Below are positions 56,725 to 64,000 of a stretch of DNA of 64,000 nucleotides, piece after piece. The notes under the pieces are model-generated. The model saw only the letters and a list, made by a program, of their open reading frames with translations, did no database searches and was not told the origin of the DNA. Each line of letters begins with the position of its first letter. The first letter of the stretch is position 1. The DNA is from Limosilactobacillus mucosae DSM 13345 (GTDB taxonomy: Bacteria; Bacillota; Bacilli; Lactobacillales; Lactobacillaceae). The stretch is from the NCBI RefSeq assembly GCF_001436025.1, contig NZ_AZEQ01000011.1, positions 1 through 64,000 on the forward strand, in the 5' to 3' direction. A program made the translations under genes and the position numbers.

Positions 56725-57000
56725 TCAACCTACAAAAAACAAAATTAGATAGACGACGATAATCGCCAGACTAAGCCCTAGAATTGCCCAATTCAGCCGG
56801 CGCTTTAAACGAGCAGTCTTTTCTTCAGCCAGCTGCTGTGCTTGAGCCTTTTTTACCGTTTGGCGCGGTTGCAGCGGCGTTGGCTCACTGACATCATCAA
56901 GCGGTGGTTCAGGATTTTCCTGAATTTGCTGCTGCTGTTTTTGCCATTCACGATACTGCTGGCGCGTCATTTTTTCTGGATCAATCTGCTGATTTTTCAT
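56725..57000 (-). CDS. Small C-terminally anchored hypothetical protein
   Basis: A 91-residue protein with a charged, Gln- and Pro-rich N-terminal part (REWQKQQQQIQENPEPPLDD) and a single hydrophobic segment at about 71-90 (WAILGLSLAIIVVYLILFFV), so it is tail-anchored. No recognised domain; similar short proteins sit between NUDIX and mtnN genes in lactobacilli, by recollection. AAAGGAAAA precedes the ATG. It overlaps the end of the NUDIX gene by 20 bases and precedes mtnN at 16 bases, so it belongs to the same operon. Confidence 0.7.
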   Translation of the reverse strand: MKNQQIDPEKMTRQQYREWQKQQQQIQENPEPPLDDVSEPTPLQPRQTVKKAQAQQLAEEKTARLKRRLNWAILGLSLAIIVVYLILFFVG

Positions 57001-57565
57001 TATTTTCCTTTAATTTCTGGGCCAATGTCTGCGCCTGCCAATAATAAACCGCTACGATCGTCTTGGAGTCTTGAATCTCACCATTGGCAATCATCTGCAG
57101 AGCCTCCTCAAGACTGAAGCGGTAGAGCTTGATGTCTTCATCTTGGTCTTGCGGCAGGGCACGTTCAACCGGTTTGAGGCCCTTAGCCAGATAAAGCGTC
57201 AAGAATTCATCGCAAAAGCCTACGGAACTGTAAAAAGACGTAATCTTGGTCAATTTATCAGCTTTAAGGCGCGTTTCTTCGTTCAGCTCACGAACGGCCG
57301 CGTGTCTTGCATCGCCGTGATCGCGTTCATCCAGCTTGCCGGCCGGAATTTCCCATGTAATATTCTGCACTGGGGCTCGCCACTGTTTTTCTAAAATCAT
57401 CTTCTGATCATCATCAATTACCAACAAAGCAATTGCCGGGGCATGACGCACGATCTCACGCACAGCAGTATTTCCCTGCGGTGTTTTGACGTGCTGAAGC
57501 TCAACGTCGACTACATGGCCTTTGAAGACCGTCTGTCGATCAATCGTTTTTTCTTCTAGATCCAT
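56981..57565 (-). CDS. NUDIX hydrolase, ADP-ribose pyrophosphatase-like
   Basis: Likely hydrolyses ADP-ribose to AMP and ribose 5-phosphate. The 194-residue protein has the strand signature REIVRHAPAIALLVID, WRAPVQNITWEIPAG and the Nudix helix GKLDERDHGDARHAAVRELNEET. The helix has two extra residues between the first Gly and the RE, and ends in EETRL in place of EEtG. Conserved downstream SFYSSVGFCDEFLTLYLA fits the ADPR group. A moderate site, GAGGGA, precedes the ATG. Confidence 0.88.
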   Translation of the reverse strand: MDLEEKTIDRQTVFKGHVVDVELQHVKTPQGNTAVREIVRHAPAIALLVIDDDQKMILEKQWRAPVQNITWEIPAGKLDERDHGDARHAAVRELNEETRLKADKLTKITSFYSSVGFCDEFLTLYLAKGLKPVERALPQDQDEDIKLYRFSLEEALQMIANGEIQDSKTIVAVYYWQAQTLAQKLKENNEKSAD

Positions 57566-57580
57566 TGTCGTCCCTCATTT

Positions 57581-57790
57581 CTAAAAATTATCCAATGGTC
57601 GAACATGAGCAGCTTGCGGCCCTTTTCTTCCCTGTACGACGACTAAGGAAACCAGCTGTCCGGGCTTTAGCTCACGATGGCCGCTGCCTTCAATGCCATT
57701 AAAGTGAACAAAGACATCTGGCTCGTTTTCAATTTCAATAAAGCCCCAGCCTTTTTGGGCATCAAAATTTTTTACGCGTCCTTTTAGCAA
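57581..57790 (-). CDS. Cold-shock domain protein
   Basis: Single-stranded nucleic-acid binding protein of 69 residues with RNP-1 KGWGFIEI and RNP-2 VFVHFNGI. I start at the TTG (57790), which follows AGGTGA and yields the family N-terminus LLKGRVKNFDAQKGWGF; earlier codons in the same frame code for a non-family extension. The gene stands alone between ileS and the NUDIX gene, with a palindrome-like region downstream of the ileS start of no clear function. Confidence 0.8.
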   Translation of the reverse strand: MLKGRVKNFDAQKGWGFIEIENEPDVFVHFNGIEGSGHRELKPGQLVSLVVVQGRKGPQAAHVRPLDNF

Positions 57791-57911
57791 TTTTTTCACC
57801 TGCCATTTCACTGCAAAATAAAAATGCATCAAACAGTTAAATGCTGCTTGATACATTTTACACCGTTTATTAAACCTTGTCTTTAACCGGTCAATAAAGG
57901 TTCGTTTAAGA

Positions 57912-60707
57912 TTACTTTTCTAGGCCAGTAGCAACCGTTTCAGGGAAGTTTTCCCGCACCAGCTTTGCACAGCGCGCACAAAGCATTGGATAAACGGCAT
58001 CCTCGCCAACGTCTTCTTTTACCATCCGGCAGCGTTGGCAGGTTTCGCCAGCAGCGACGGAAACCTTTACGGCAACGTTGTCGTTGAACTTCTCGGCATC
58101 AGCTGGTGCTTGGTCAGCATCATGAACGTGCAATGCCGATACGCCAAAGAGCAGACCGGCATCAGCGTTCATGCTGTCCAAAAGCGTCTTTTGACTGTCG
58201 GTTAAGTACAGATCAGCCTGTGCTTCCAGCGACTTACCAATCAGCTTGGCATCACGCGCTTCTTCCAAGGCCTTCAGAACATGAGAGCGAATCTCCATAA
58301 AGTCGTCCCACTTGTTCAGCAGTTCTTCTTCATTGGCGTAGGTCCGTGGCTCTGGAATTTCAGTCAGCTGGACGAACTGTTCTGGCTCATCCATGTATTC
58401 CCAGACTTCTTCGGTCGTGTGCGGCAGAATTGGCGTCAGCAGCTTAACCAGCGTTACCAAGATGTCGTAAAAGACCGTCTGCATTGAACGACGCGCATGA
58501 GAATCCTTGGCTTCGACGTACAAGACGTCCTTGGCTACGTTCATGTAGAATGCCGACAGATCATTGTTCACAAAGTTGATCAGCTTCTTGTAAGCCGTCA
58601 TGAAGTCATACTCATCAAACAGATCGCGCATTTCCTTTAAGAAGCGGTTCAGCTTAACGACCATGTATTGGTCAACGCTTTCCAGCTTTTCATAGGAAAC
58701 CGTGTCATCATTGGCATCAAAGTCAGCCGTGTTGGCCAAAAGGAAGCGGAAGGTATTGCGCAGCTTCCGGTAGGCATCCGAGATCTGCTTGAACGTATCC
58801 ATCGAAACCCGCACATCAGCTGAAGTATCGGCACTCATTACCCAAAGACGGATAATTTCGGCCCCCATCTGCTTAACGACCTTGTTTGGATCAATAACGT
58901 TACCGATCGACTTGGACATCTTCTTGCCGTCCTTGTCCAGCGTAAAGCCTTGCGAAACGATGGACTTGTATGGAGCATGACCAGAAAGTACGACGCTGCA
59001 GATCAGGCTGGAGTTGAACCAGCCACGGTATTGGTCAGAACCTTCCAGGTACATGTCGCATGGGTAGGTCAGGTAGTCACGCTCTGCCAATACGCCTTGG
59101 TGACTGGAGCCAGAATCGAACCAAACGTCCATGATGTCGGTTTCTTTCTTAAACTGACCATGTGGCGAATGTTCACTGGTAAATCCTTCTGGCAGCAGGT
59201 CCTTGGCATCGCGTTCAAACCAAACGTTGGAGCCATACTCACGGAACAGGTCGGAAACATGGTTGATCGTTTCTTCAGTCATGATTGGCGTGCCGTCTTC
59301 AGCGTAGAAGATTGGCAATGGCACGCCCCAGACCCGTTGACGCGAGATGACCCAGTCGCCGCGATCCTTGAGCATGTTGTGCAGCCGAACCTTGCCCCAG
59401 CCTGGATAGTATTTAACTTCATCAACGGCATTTAAGATTTCATCACGCATCTTGTCAATTGAGACGAACCATTGATCAGTAGCCCGAAAGACGATTGGCT
59501 TTTTGGTCCGCCAGTCAAATGGATAGCTGTGTTCCAGCGGTTCCTGCTTTAAGAGTGCATGATGCTTTTTCAAAAGATCCAACGAAATGTCGTCAGCATC
59601 CTGATAGAAGACGCCATCAAACTCAGGACCGTTTTCAGCAGTCAAGACACCTTGATCGTTCATTGGTGCAAAGATCGGCAGGCCATACTTCTTGCCGACT
59701 TGGTAGTCATCATCACCATAGCCAGGCGCGGTATGAACCAGCCCTGTCCCTGCTTCAAGCGTGACGTGATCACCATTAACAACCAGCATTTCCTTGTCGT
59801 TGTATGGGTGCTTGCTGGTCATGCGATCCATGTCTTGACCAGACAGCCGATCAACGACTTCATATTCATCCCAACCGAACTTTTCAGCACATTTGGCAAC
59901 CAGCTCATCGGCAATTACAAACTTCCGATCATCATTAGCCGGCTTAACTACGGCATAGATAATCTTGGGGTTCACGGCAACGGCTTCAGAAGCTGGAATC
60001 GTCCAAGGAGTAGTCGTCCAGCCAACCAGGTACGTATCATTGTCCAAACGTCCCTTGCCATCAATAACCTGTTCACAGAAGTAGGCCGTCTTGGCTACAA
60101 CGTCATGATATTCAACTTCGGCTTCTGCCAATGCAGATTCAGATGACCATGACCAGTAGACTGGCTTTTTAGCTTGGTATAGCAGACCTTTCTTGGCAAA
60201 AGCACCAAAGACTTTGATCTGTTGTGCTTCAAACTCCTTAGCCAGCGTCAGGTATGGGTTGTCCCATTCGCCAGAAACTCCCAGCCGCTTAAAGTCAGTC
60301 CGCTGCTTGTCGACCTGTTCCAAGGCAAACTTGCGGCACAGATCCCGAAATTCAGTCGTGCTCATCTTCTTGCGGTCATAGCCCATCTTGGTCAGTTGAT
60401 GCTCAATCGGCAGACCGTGCGTATCCCAGCCTGGTACGTATGGTGCCCGAAAACCAGCCATCGACTTGTAGCGAACGATAAAGTCTTTGGAGATCTTGTT
60501 CATGGCATGGCCAATGTGGATGTTCCCGTTAGCATATGGAGGGCCATCGTGAAGAATAAAAGTTGGCTTGCCCTGATTCAATTTTTGCCGCTGTTCGTAG
60601 ACTTTGTTGTCTTCCCACAGCTTTTCGCGTTGTACTTCGGTTTCCGGCAAGCGTCCACGCATAGGGAACTTAGTCTTGCCGATGTTCAAAGTGTCTTTGA
60701 CCCGCAT
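57912..60707 (-). CDS. ileS: Isoleucyl-tRNA synthetase
   Basis: Charges tRNA-Ile. The 931-residue class-I enzyme begins [18 protein letters not shown], has HIGH in [11 protein letters not shown], an editing domain with [18 protein letters not shown] in [10 protein letters not shown] and a C-terminal zinc finger CQRCRMV...CARC. ATG at 60707 follows AAGGAGG; the frame is open 76 codons upstream but those codons lie in the T-box leader. Expression is controlled by that T-box. No distinct terminator is clear at its end. Confidence 0.97.
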   Translation of the reverse strand: MRVKDTLNIGKTKFPMRGRLPETEVQREKLWEDNKVYEQRQKLNQGKPTFILHDGPPYANGNIHIGHAMNKISKDFIVRYKSMAGFRAPYVPGWDTHGLPIEHQLTKMGYDRKKMSTTEFRDLCRKFALEQVDKQRTDFKRLGVSGEWDNPYLTLAKEFEAQQIKVFGAFAKKGLLYQAKKPVYWSWSSESALAEAEVEYHDVVAKTAYFCEQVIDGKGRLDNDTYLVGWTTTPWTIPASEAVAVNPKIIYAVVKPANDDRKFVIADELVAKCAEKFGWDEYEVVDRLSGQDMDRMTSKHPYNDKEMLVVNGDHVTLEAGTGLVHTAPGYGDDDYQVGKKYGLPIFAPMNDQGVLTAENGPEFDGVFYQDADDISLDLLKKHHALLKQEPLEHSYPFDWRTKKPIVFRATDQWFVSIDKMRDEILNAVDEVKYYPGWGKVRLHNMLKDRGDWVISRQRVWGVPLPIFYAEDGTPIMTEETINHVSDLFREYGSNVWFERDAKDLLPEGFTSEHSPHGQFKKETDIMDVWFDSGSSHQGVLAERDYLTYPCDMYLEGSDQYRGWFNSSLICSVVLSGHAPYKSIVSQGFTLDKDGKKMSKSIGNVIDPNKVVKQMGAEIIRLWVMSADTSADVRVSMDTFKQISDAYRKLRNTFRFLLANTADFDANDDTVSYEKLESVDQYMVVKLNRFLKEMRDLFDEYDFMTAYKKLINFVNNDLSAFYMNVAKDVLYVEAKDSHARRSMQTVFYDILVTLVKLLTPILPHTTEEVWEYMDEPEQFVQLTEIPEPRTYANEEELLNKWDDFMEIRSHVLKALEEARDAKLIGKSLEAQADLYLTDSQKTLLDSMNADAGLLFGVSALHVHDADQAPADAEKFNDNVAVKVSVAAGETCQRCRMVKEDVGEDAVYPMLCARCAKLVRENFPETVATGLEK

Positions 60708-60757
60708 CTGCGAATTCCTCCTTGTCAATTCTCTAAACTTAAAAATCGCGTCCAAAC

Positions 60758-60990
60758 GACAAAACGCTCCGCCCGCAATGGGACGAAGCGTTTTCGTGGT
60801 ACCACCCAAGTTCAAATCAGTTGTCTGATTCCTTAAGTCATTTGGTAACGGCAATGAGCCGGCCAATGCTACTGAGTTCGCATTGACGTTCAGAGATGAT
60901 AGCTGCCCAGGCCTTAATTGCCAACCTCTCACCATTCGTTGGCTCGCTGAAATACGACGCTGGGGGCGTGATTCTCCTCAACAGTTTGTT
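60758..60990 (-). promoter_or_regulatory. Isoleucine T-box leader of ileS
   Basis: Minus-strand T-box GGGTGGTACCACG at about 60807-60795, followed by the terminator stem aaaacgcttcgtccc / gggcggagcgtttt (60794-60761). In the stem-I region the codon ATC (Ile) at 60900-60898 is followed by A and fits as specifier; an adjacent ATC one codon later is an alternative. Uncharged tRNA-Ile should allow read-through into ileS. Confidence 0.9.
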
Positions 60991-60998
60991 CGCGATTA

Positions 60999-61026
60999 AT
61001 TATCAACTAGTGTGCCGAACTGTCAG
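60999..61026 (-). promoter_or_regulatory. Promoter of the ileS leader
   Basis: CTGACA (61026-61021), 16-base spacer, GATAAT (61004-60999) on the minus strand. It overlaps the last codons of divIVA. Confidence 0.65.
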
Positions 61027-61720
61027 GAAAGACAACAACCGTCTCGCCATCATTTTTAGCAGCAGGCTTGGCCGCAGCTTTTTGATCCTGCTTTGGTGCC
61101 TGACTTTCCTGCGACTTTTCAGCAGCTGGTTGATCGATTGCTTGTGATTCTACACTGTTTGTCGAATGATTGTCAAGACTGCTTCCCAAAATCTTTTGAA
61201 TTTCGTCATATTTGCTCAGATCGTCATTCGCCAACAGCTCATCCCAATCCTTGCTCTTAACGACTTCCAGCTGTGATTCCAGCATTACCTGCAGTCGCTG
61301 CCTGAAAATCCGTGTTTGTTTTTTAAGATCATTGGTTTCCGTAGTCAGTTTCCGCGTTTCATCGGCACTGTTTTCAACAACTTGATTTGCCTTGGCATTG
61401 GCTTCTGAAACAATATCGGTTGCCTGTTTTTGCGCCTCGCGAATCATGATTTCGGCTTCGCGTTTGGCATTGTTCTTAACCTTGTCGGCTGCTTCTTGCG
61501 CGACCAGAATCGACTTGTTCAAAGAATCCTTCAAGTCCGTGAAGTATTTTAGTTTTTCTTCATTGGCCTTGATAGTTTCCGTTAATTCATGATTCTTAGC
61601 CTGCAGTGCCTGAAACTCACTGGCCACTTGACGCAGAAATTCATTGACCTCGCTGGGATTATAGCCCCGCATTTTGTTGTCAAACTGCTTTTTGCTGATT
61701 TCTTCAACGGTTAACGTCAT
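61007..61720 (-). CDS. divIVA: Cell-division initiation protein DivIVA
   Basis: Membrane-curvature sensing coiled-coil protein that marks poles and septa. The 237-residue product starts MTLTVEEISKKQFDNKMRGY, then NPSEVNEFLRQVASEFQAL and long coiled coil to about 165, and an acidic Gln/Ala/Lys-rich tail. ATG at 61720 follows GGAGG; the upstream open frame lies in ylmH. Last gene of the ftsZ-sepF-yggT-ylmH-divIVA cluster, followed by the ileS T-box inside its end. Confidence 0.95.
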   Translation of the reverse strand: MTLTVEEISKKQFDNKMRGYNPSEVNEFLRQVASEFQALQAKNHELTETIKANEEKLKYFTDLKDSLNKSILVAQEAADKVKNNAKREAEIMIREAQKQATDIVSEANAKANQVVENSADETRKLTTETNDLKKQTRIFRQRLQVMLESQLEVVKSKDWDELLANDDLSKYDEIQKILGSSLDNHSTNSVESQAIDQPAAEKSQESQAPKQDQKAAAKPAAKNDGETVVVFPDSSAH

Positions 61721-61736
61721 TTGCTTTTCCTCCAAA

Positions 61737-62525
61737 CTAAGCATGCACCACTGACATGGCGACGCGAATCTTATTTTTTCTTGTAGTTCCTTGGATCTCA
61801 TCAATCCGAATTCGACCTGCATGCCGTACTGAAAGCAGATCATGAGCAACCAGCGGATAATCGGGACGCATCTCAGTCTCCCAGTTTACCCGCGCATCGC
61901 CATGTTCAATCAGCTGCTTGGCACGGTTGCGTGAATAGTTAAAGCCGGCTGCAATCACAGCATCCAAGCGCATTGATGAAACCGTATCAGTCATGGTTTC
62001 CCAATCTTCTTGGGGCGTCACGATCATTTCTGGTTCAACCGGCTTCATTTTAACGTGGATCTTGCCAATCTGACCAACCTGCTGCCGCAGATAGTCGGTT
62101 AGACTGCGGCTGACTACTACTTGCCAGCGCATTCCCTCGTTGAGCACGTCACCAAATGATGAACGCACCAAGCCAGTGCCAATCAGTGTTCCCAAGATCT
62201 GCCGATGATGCAGCTCGGTGAATTTGGTTGGGTAGTCGATTTCAATCAGCTGCAGCTCAAAGTCAGTCTGCTGCGGCTCATAATAGCTGGGATAAAACAA
62301 GACCCGCTGCATCTCAGCATGCTCCCAGCCGCCATTGGCCCGCATTTTAACATCATCACGTCGATTGGTCAGCGTTTGAGCGATATAGACCTGGCGCGGA
62401 TTCAAAAAATCAGTCAAAATCGGCCGGTATTGATCAGCGGCCATATTCAGCCAATCCTCAACCTGAGCAATCAAGGGCGCTTCATCAGGACGAAAATGCT
62501 GCTTAATGTTTTCTTCATCCGTCAT
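61737..62525 (-). CDS. ylmH: YlmH-type S4-domain RNA-binding protein
   Basis: RNA-binding protein linked in Firmicutes to ribosome quality control and division. The 262-residue product has an N-terminal domain of unknown function (QHFRPDEAPLIAQVEDW, DFLNPRQVYIAQTL) and a C-terminal S4 domain (about 186-245, MRLDAVIAAGFNYSRNRAKQ and GDARVNWE). AGGAG precedes the ATG. It sits between yggT and divIVA. Confidence 0.92.
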   Translation of the reverse strand: MTDEENIKQHFRPDEAPLIAQVEDWLNMAADQYRPILTDFLNPRQVYIAQTLTNRRDDVKMRANGGWEHAEMQRVLFYPSYYEPQQTDFELQLIEIDYPTKFTELHHRQILGTLIGTGLVRSSFGDVLNEGMRWQVVVSRSLTDYLRQQVGQIGKIHVKMKPVEPEMIVTPQEDWETMTDTVSSMRLDAVIAAGFNYSRNRAKQLIEHGDARVNWETEMRPDYPLVAHDLLSVRHAGRIRIDEIQGTTRKNKIRVAMSVVHA

Positions 62526-62535
62526 TTTTCTGCTC

Positions 62536-62805
62536 CTAATAGCCTATTATTCTGGTCAGCATAATAATGCCATACTGTACCAGATAAAGCACGAATACGG
62601 CCACCACCGGCGCAAAACTGATCCCTCCCAGTGGCGGAATGTGTTCGTCAAAAAAACGCAGATACGGCTGAACCAGCTTAGTGAGCAATTCACCTAAACG
62701 GCTCTGCATTGCACCCGGAAACCAGGTTAAAAGACACCAGACAACAATCAGTAAAATGTAAGCATCAATAATTTTATTGATCAGCCATGCAAGATAAGCA
62801 ACCAT
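62536..62805 (-). CDS. YggT family membrane protein
   Basis: An 89-residue membrane protein with two hydrophobic segments (about 8-26 and 66-86) and the YggT loop SRLGELLTKLVQPYLRFFD between them. The molecular role is unknown; family members next to sepF and divIVA are thought to aid division or osmotic adaptation. AAGGAG precedes the ATG. Spacing to neighbours is about 10 bases. Confidence 0.9.
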   Translation of the reverse strand: MVAYLAWLINKIIDAYILLIVVWCLLTWFPGAMQSRLGELLTKLVQPYLRFFDEHIPPLGGISFAPVVAVFVLYLVQYGIIMLTRIIGY

Positions 62806-62813
62806 ATTTCTCC

Positions 62814-63257
62814 TTAAAGTCGTTCACTGTTATTGGAATTAAGATCACCGGCCAGCTTACCGGCAACATCAACGTCACGTGGCACGCATAGAAAGATCTG
62901 CTCGCCAATCCGCTTAATTTCACCATCAATTGCATAGACGGCCCCATTTAAAAAGTCCACGACCTTGTTGGCAGCTTTGTTGTCCATCTGAGTGAAATTA
63001 ACGATAACGGCATGATGACTCAGCAGCTCATCAACGATTTCCTTGGCCTCGCCATACAACCGCGGCTCAAACAGCATGATCTTGCCATTTTCAACCGGTG
63101 CTGGCTTAGCCGCAGCATGCTGTGCTCGATCAATCGGGACCACCTTTTTGCTGATGGCTGGCGTTACGGGAGCTGCTGGTGCGACCGGCTGCGGCTCGTA
63201 ATCTTCAGTTTCTGATTCAGAGCCGATTCCAAAAAAGTTATTTAAAAAATTAGCCAT
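62814..63257 (-). CDS. sepF: Cell-division protein SepF
   Basis: Forms rings that align FtsZ protofilaments at the membrane. The 147-residue product has an N-terminal amphipathic helix (MANFLNNFFGIG), an acidic and Ala/Pro-rich linker and the C-terminal SepF domain (about 65-140, MLFEPRLYGEAKEIVDELL and DFLNGAVYAIDGEIKRIGE). ATG at 63257 follows AGGAGGAG; the frame is open 13 codons earlier with no site. It lies between ftsZ and yggT. Confidence 0.94.
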   Translation of the reverse strand: MANFLNNFFGIGSESETEDYEPQPVAPAAPVTPAISKKVVPIDRAQHAAAKPAPVENGKIMLFEPRLYGEAKEIVDELLSHHAVIVNFTQMDNKAANKVVDFLNGAVYAIDGEIKRIGEQIFLCVPRDVDVAGKLAGDLNSNNSERL

Positions 63258-63294
63258 TTTTGCTCCTCCTTTAATTCTGAGCTGAAGATACAGC

Positions 63295-63322
63295 AAAAGG
63301 GAGCGCCTTTATTCAGCTCCCC
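63295..63322 (-). terminator. Hairpin after ftsZ
   Basis: Minus-strand gggagc / gctccc with an 11-base loop followed by TTTTGC. The U-run is short, so it likely only reduces transcription into sepF. Confidence 0.45.
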
Positions 63323-63333
63323 CAAATCACTAA

Positions 63334-64000
63334 TTAATCATGACGACGGTTCTTGAAGAATGGTGGCATCGTCAGATTATCATCGTCTTGTTCGTCGGAT
63401 GCAGCTACATCCCCATGAAAGACATTGAATTCTGGCTTTTTAACGTGATTGAACTCATCGTTTTGTTCACGCGTATCGGTTAAATGAGTGCCAGCGGTTG
63501 GATCATCCCAGCCAGCAAATGGATCCTGAGAAGCTGCTCGTTCACTCCGTTGATTTTCGACTGGACGTTCTTCTACAGGCTGTTCAGCAGGCTTGCTTTC
63601 AGAAACTGGCTTGGCCTCTGGTTCAACACGGGCAGCGTGCGTTTCACTGGCAGCTGGCGTGCTTACTGGCCGAGCAGCGGCTGCCTGTTGGCGCTGCTGT
63701 TTGGCCTTATCGATACCAGTAGCGATAACCGTTACGCGAACCTCATCGCCAAGCGTGTCATCCATGGCCATCCCAAAGGCAATATCAACATTGGTATTAG
63801 CAGCCTGACTGATGACGTTGGAAGCTTCCTGGGCTTCAAACATCGACAGATTCTTACCACCAGTAATGTTCATCAGGACATGTTCAGCCCCGTCAATCGA
63901 TACTTCAAGCAGTGGTGAGGAAATGGCCTTCTTCGTGGCTTCGGCAGCCCGGTTTTCGCCTGTCGAAGAACCAATTCCCATCAAAGCAGAGCCCTGGTTT
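63334..64000 (-). CDS. ftsZ: Cell-division protein FtsZ, C-terminal part (cut by window edge)
   Basis: The window ends inside the gene; the reading frame stays open to the edge (GSALMGIGSSTGENRAAEA). The visible 220 residues cover the second half of the globular domain (LMNITGGKNLSMFEAQEAS, ISQAANTNVDIAFGMAMD), a long variable linker rich in Ala, Pro, Glu and Ser, and the C-terminal conserved peptide DNLTMPPFFKNRRHD that binds FtsA or SepF. First visible gene of the division cluster. Confidence 0.95.
   Translation of the reverse strand, partial: NQGSALMGIGSSTGENRAAEATKKAISSPLLEVSIDGAEHVLMNITGGKNLSMFEAQEASNVISQAANTNVDIAFGMAMDDTLGDEVRVTVIATGIDKAKQQRQQAAAARPVSTPAASETHAARVEPEAKPVSESKPAEQPVEERPVENQRSERAASQDPFAGWDDPTAGTHLTDTREQNDEFNHVKKPEFNVFHGDVAASDEQDDDNLTMPPFFKNRRHD

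Noticed and set aside
60708-60935. 76-codon upstream extension of ileS
   Set aside because: These codons overlap the T-box and terminator; the real start follows AAGGAGG at 60707.
61721-61849. Upstream extension of divIVA
   Set aside because: It overlaps ylmH and precedes the ATG with a strong site; the translation is not DivIVA-like.

Overview
The window reads as a housekeeping stretch of a lactobacillus chromosome. Most genes lie on the minus strand in long, tightly packed operons. The composition is moderate in GC. Support for this assignment comes from RNase J2, RpoY, DUF1831, YlbG, UPF0223, two T-box leaders, a RecD-like helicase without RecBC, and the order ftsZ-sepF-yggT-ylmH-divIVA-(T-box)-ileS. 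A heterofermentative group such as Limosilactobacillus fits, but genus is an inference. I see no insertion sequence, prophage, CRISPR array, rRNA or tRNA.

Layout: 1-594 is AT-rich with at most one doubtful ORF. 595-8077 is a complete histidine operon transcribed leftward (hisZ-G-D-B-H-A-F-I-E-C), governed by a histidine T-box at about 8122-8390 and a consensus promoter buried in the end of hisK (8421-9278). Next come an MFS exporter, a membrane-anchored Ser-rich protein, apt and recJ, then an SDR, RNase Z, ObgE and UvrC. A 44-residue plus-strand gene sits alone at 19517-19651. ysxC-clpX-tig (protein quality control and ribosome assembly) is followed by adenine deaminase and a purine permease with PurBox-like sites, then tuf, a TPR protein, RNase J2, rpsO, and rpsT on the plus strand.

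From 32146 to 42333 the minus strand carries holA, the DNA-uptake genes comEC-comEB-comEA, a SepM/YlbL protease, coaD, rsmD, ylbG, ftsW and typA. From 42426 to 49018 short single-gene units on both strands alternate: suhB and UPF0223, def, a small membrane-anchored protein, rpoY, a lipid kinase, a LysM-NlpC/P60 wall hydrolase and an Spx-like protein without the redox cysteines. 49020-57790 holds a divergent ribose-phosphate pyrophosphokinase, recD2 preceded by a separate OB-fold gene resembling the RecD2 N-terminus, a TPR protein, a phosphatase, mnmA, DUF1831, mtnN, a NUDIX hydrolase and a cold-shock protein. 57912-64000 is ileS with an isoleucine T-box, then divIVA, ylmH, yggT, sepF and the C-terminal part of ftsZ running off the window.

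I found no clearly new multi-gene system. The items most worth a second look are the RecD2 N-terminal-like OB gene, the cysteine-less Spx-like protein, the altered PRPP loop in Prs, the terminator cluster after tuf, and the small isolated plus-strand gene. All functions are inferred from motifs and context by eye; no database search was run.
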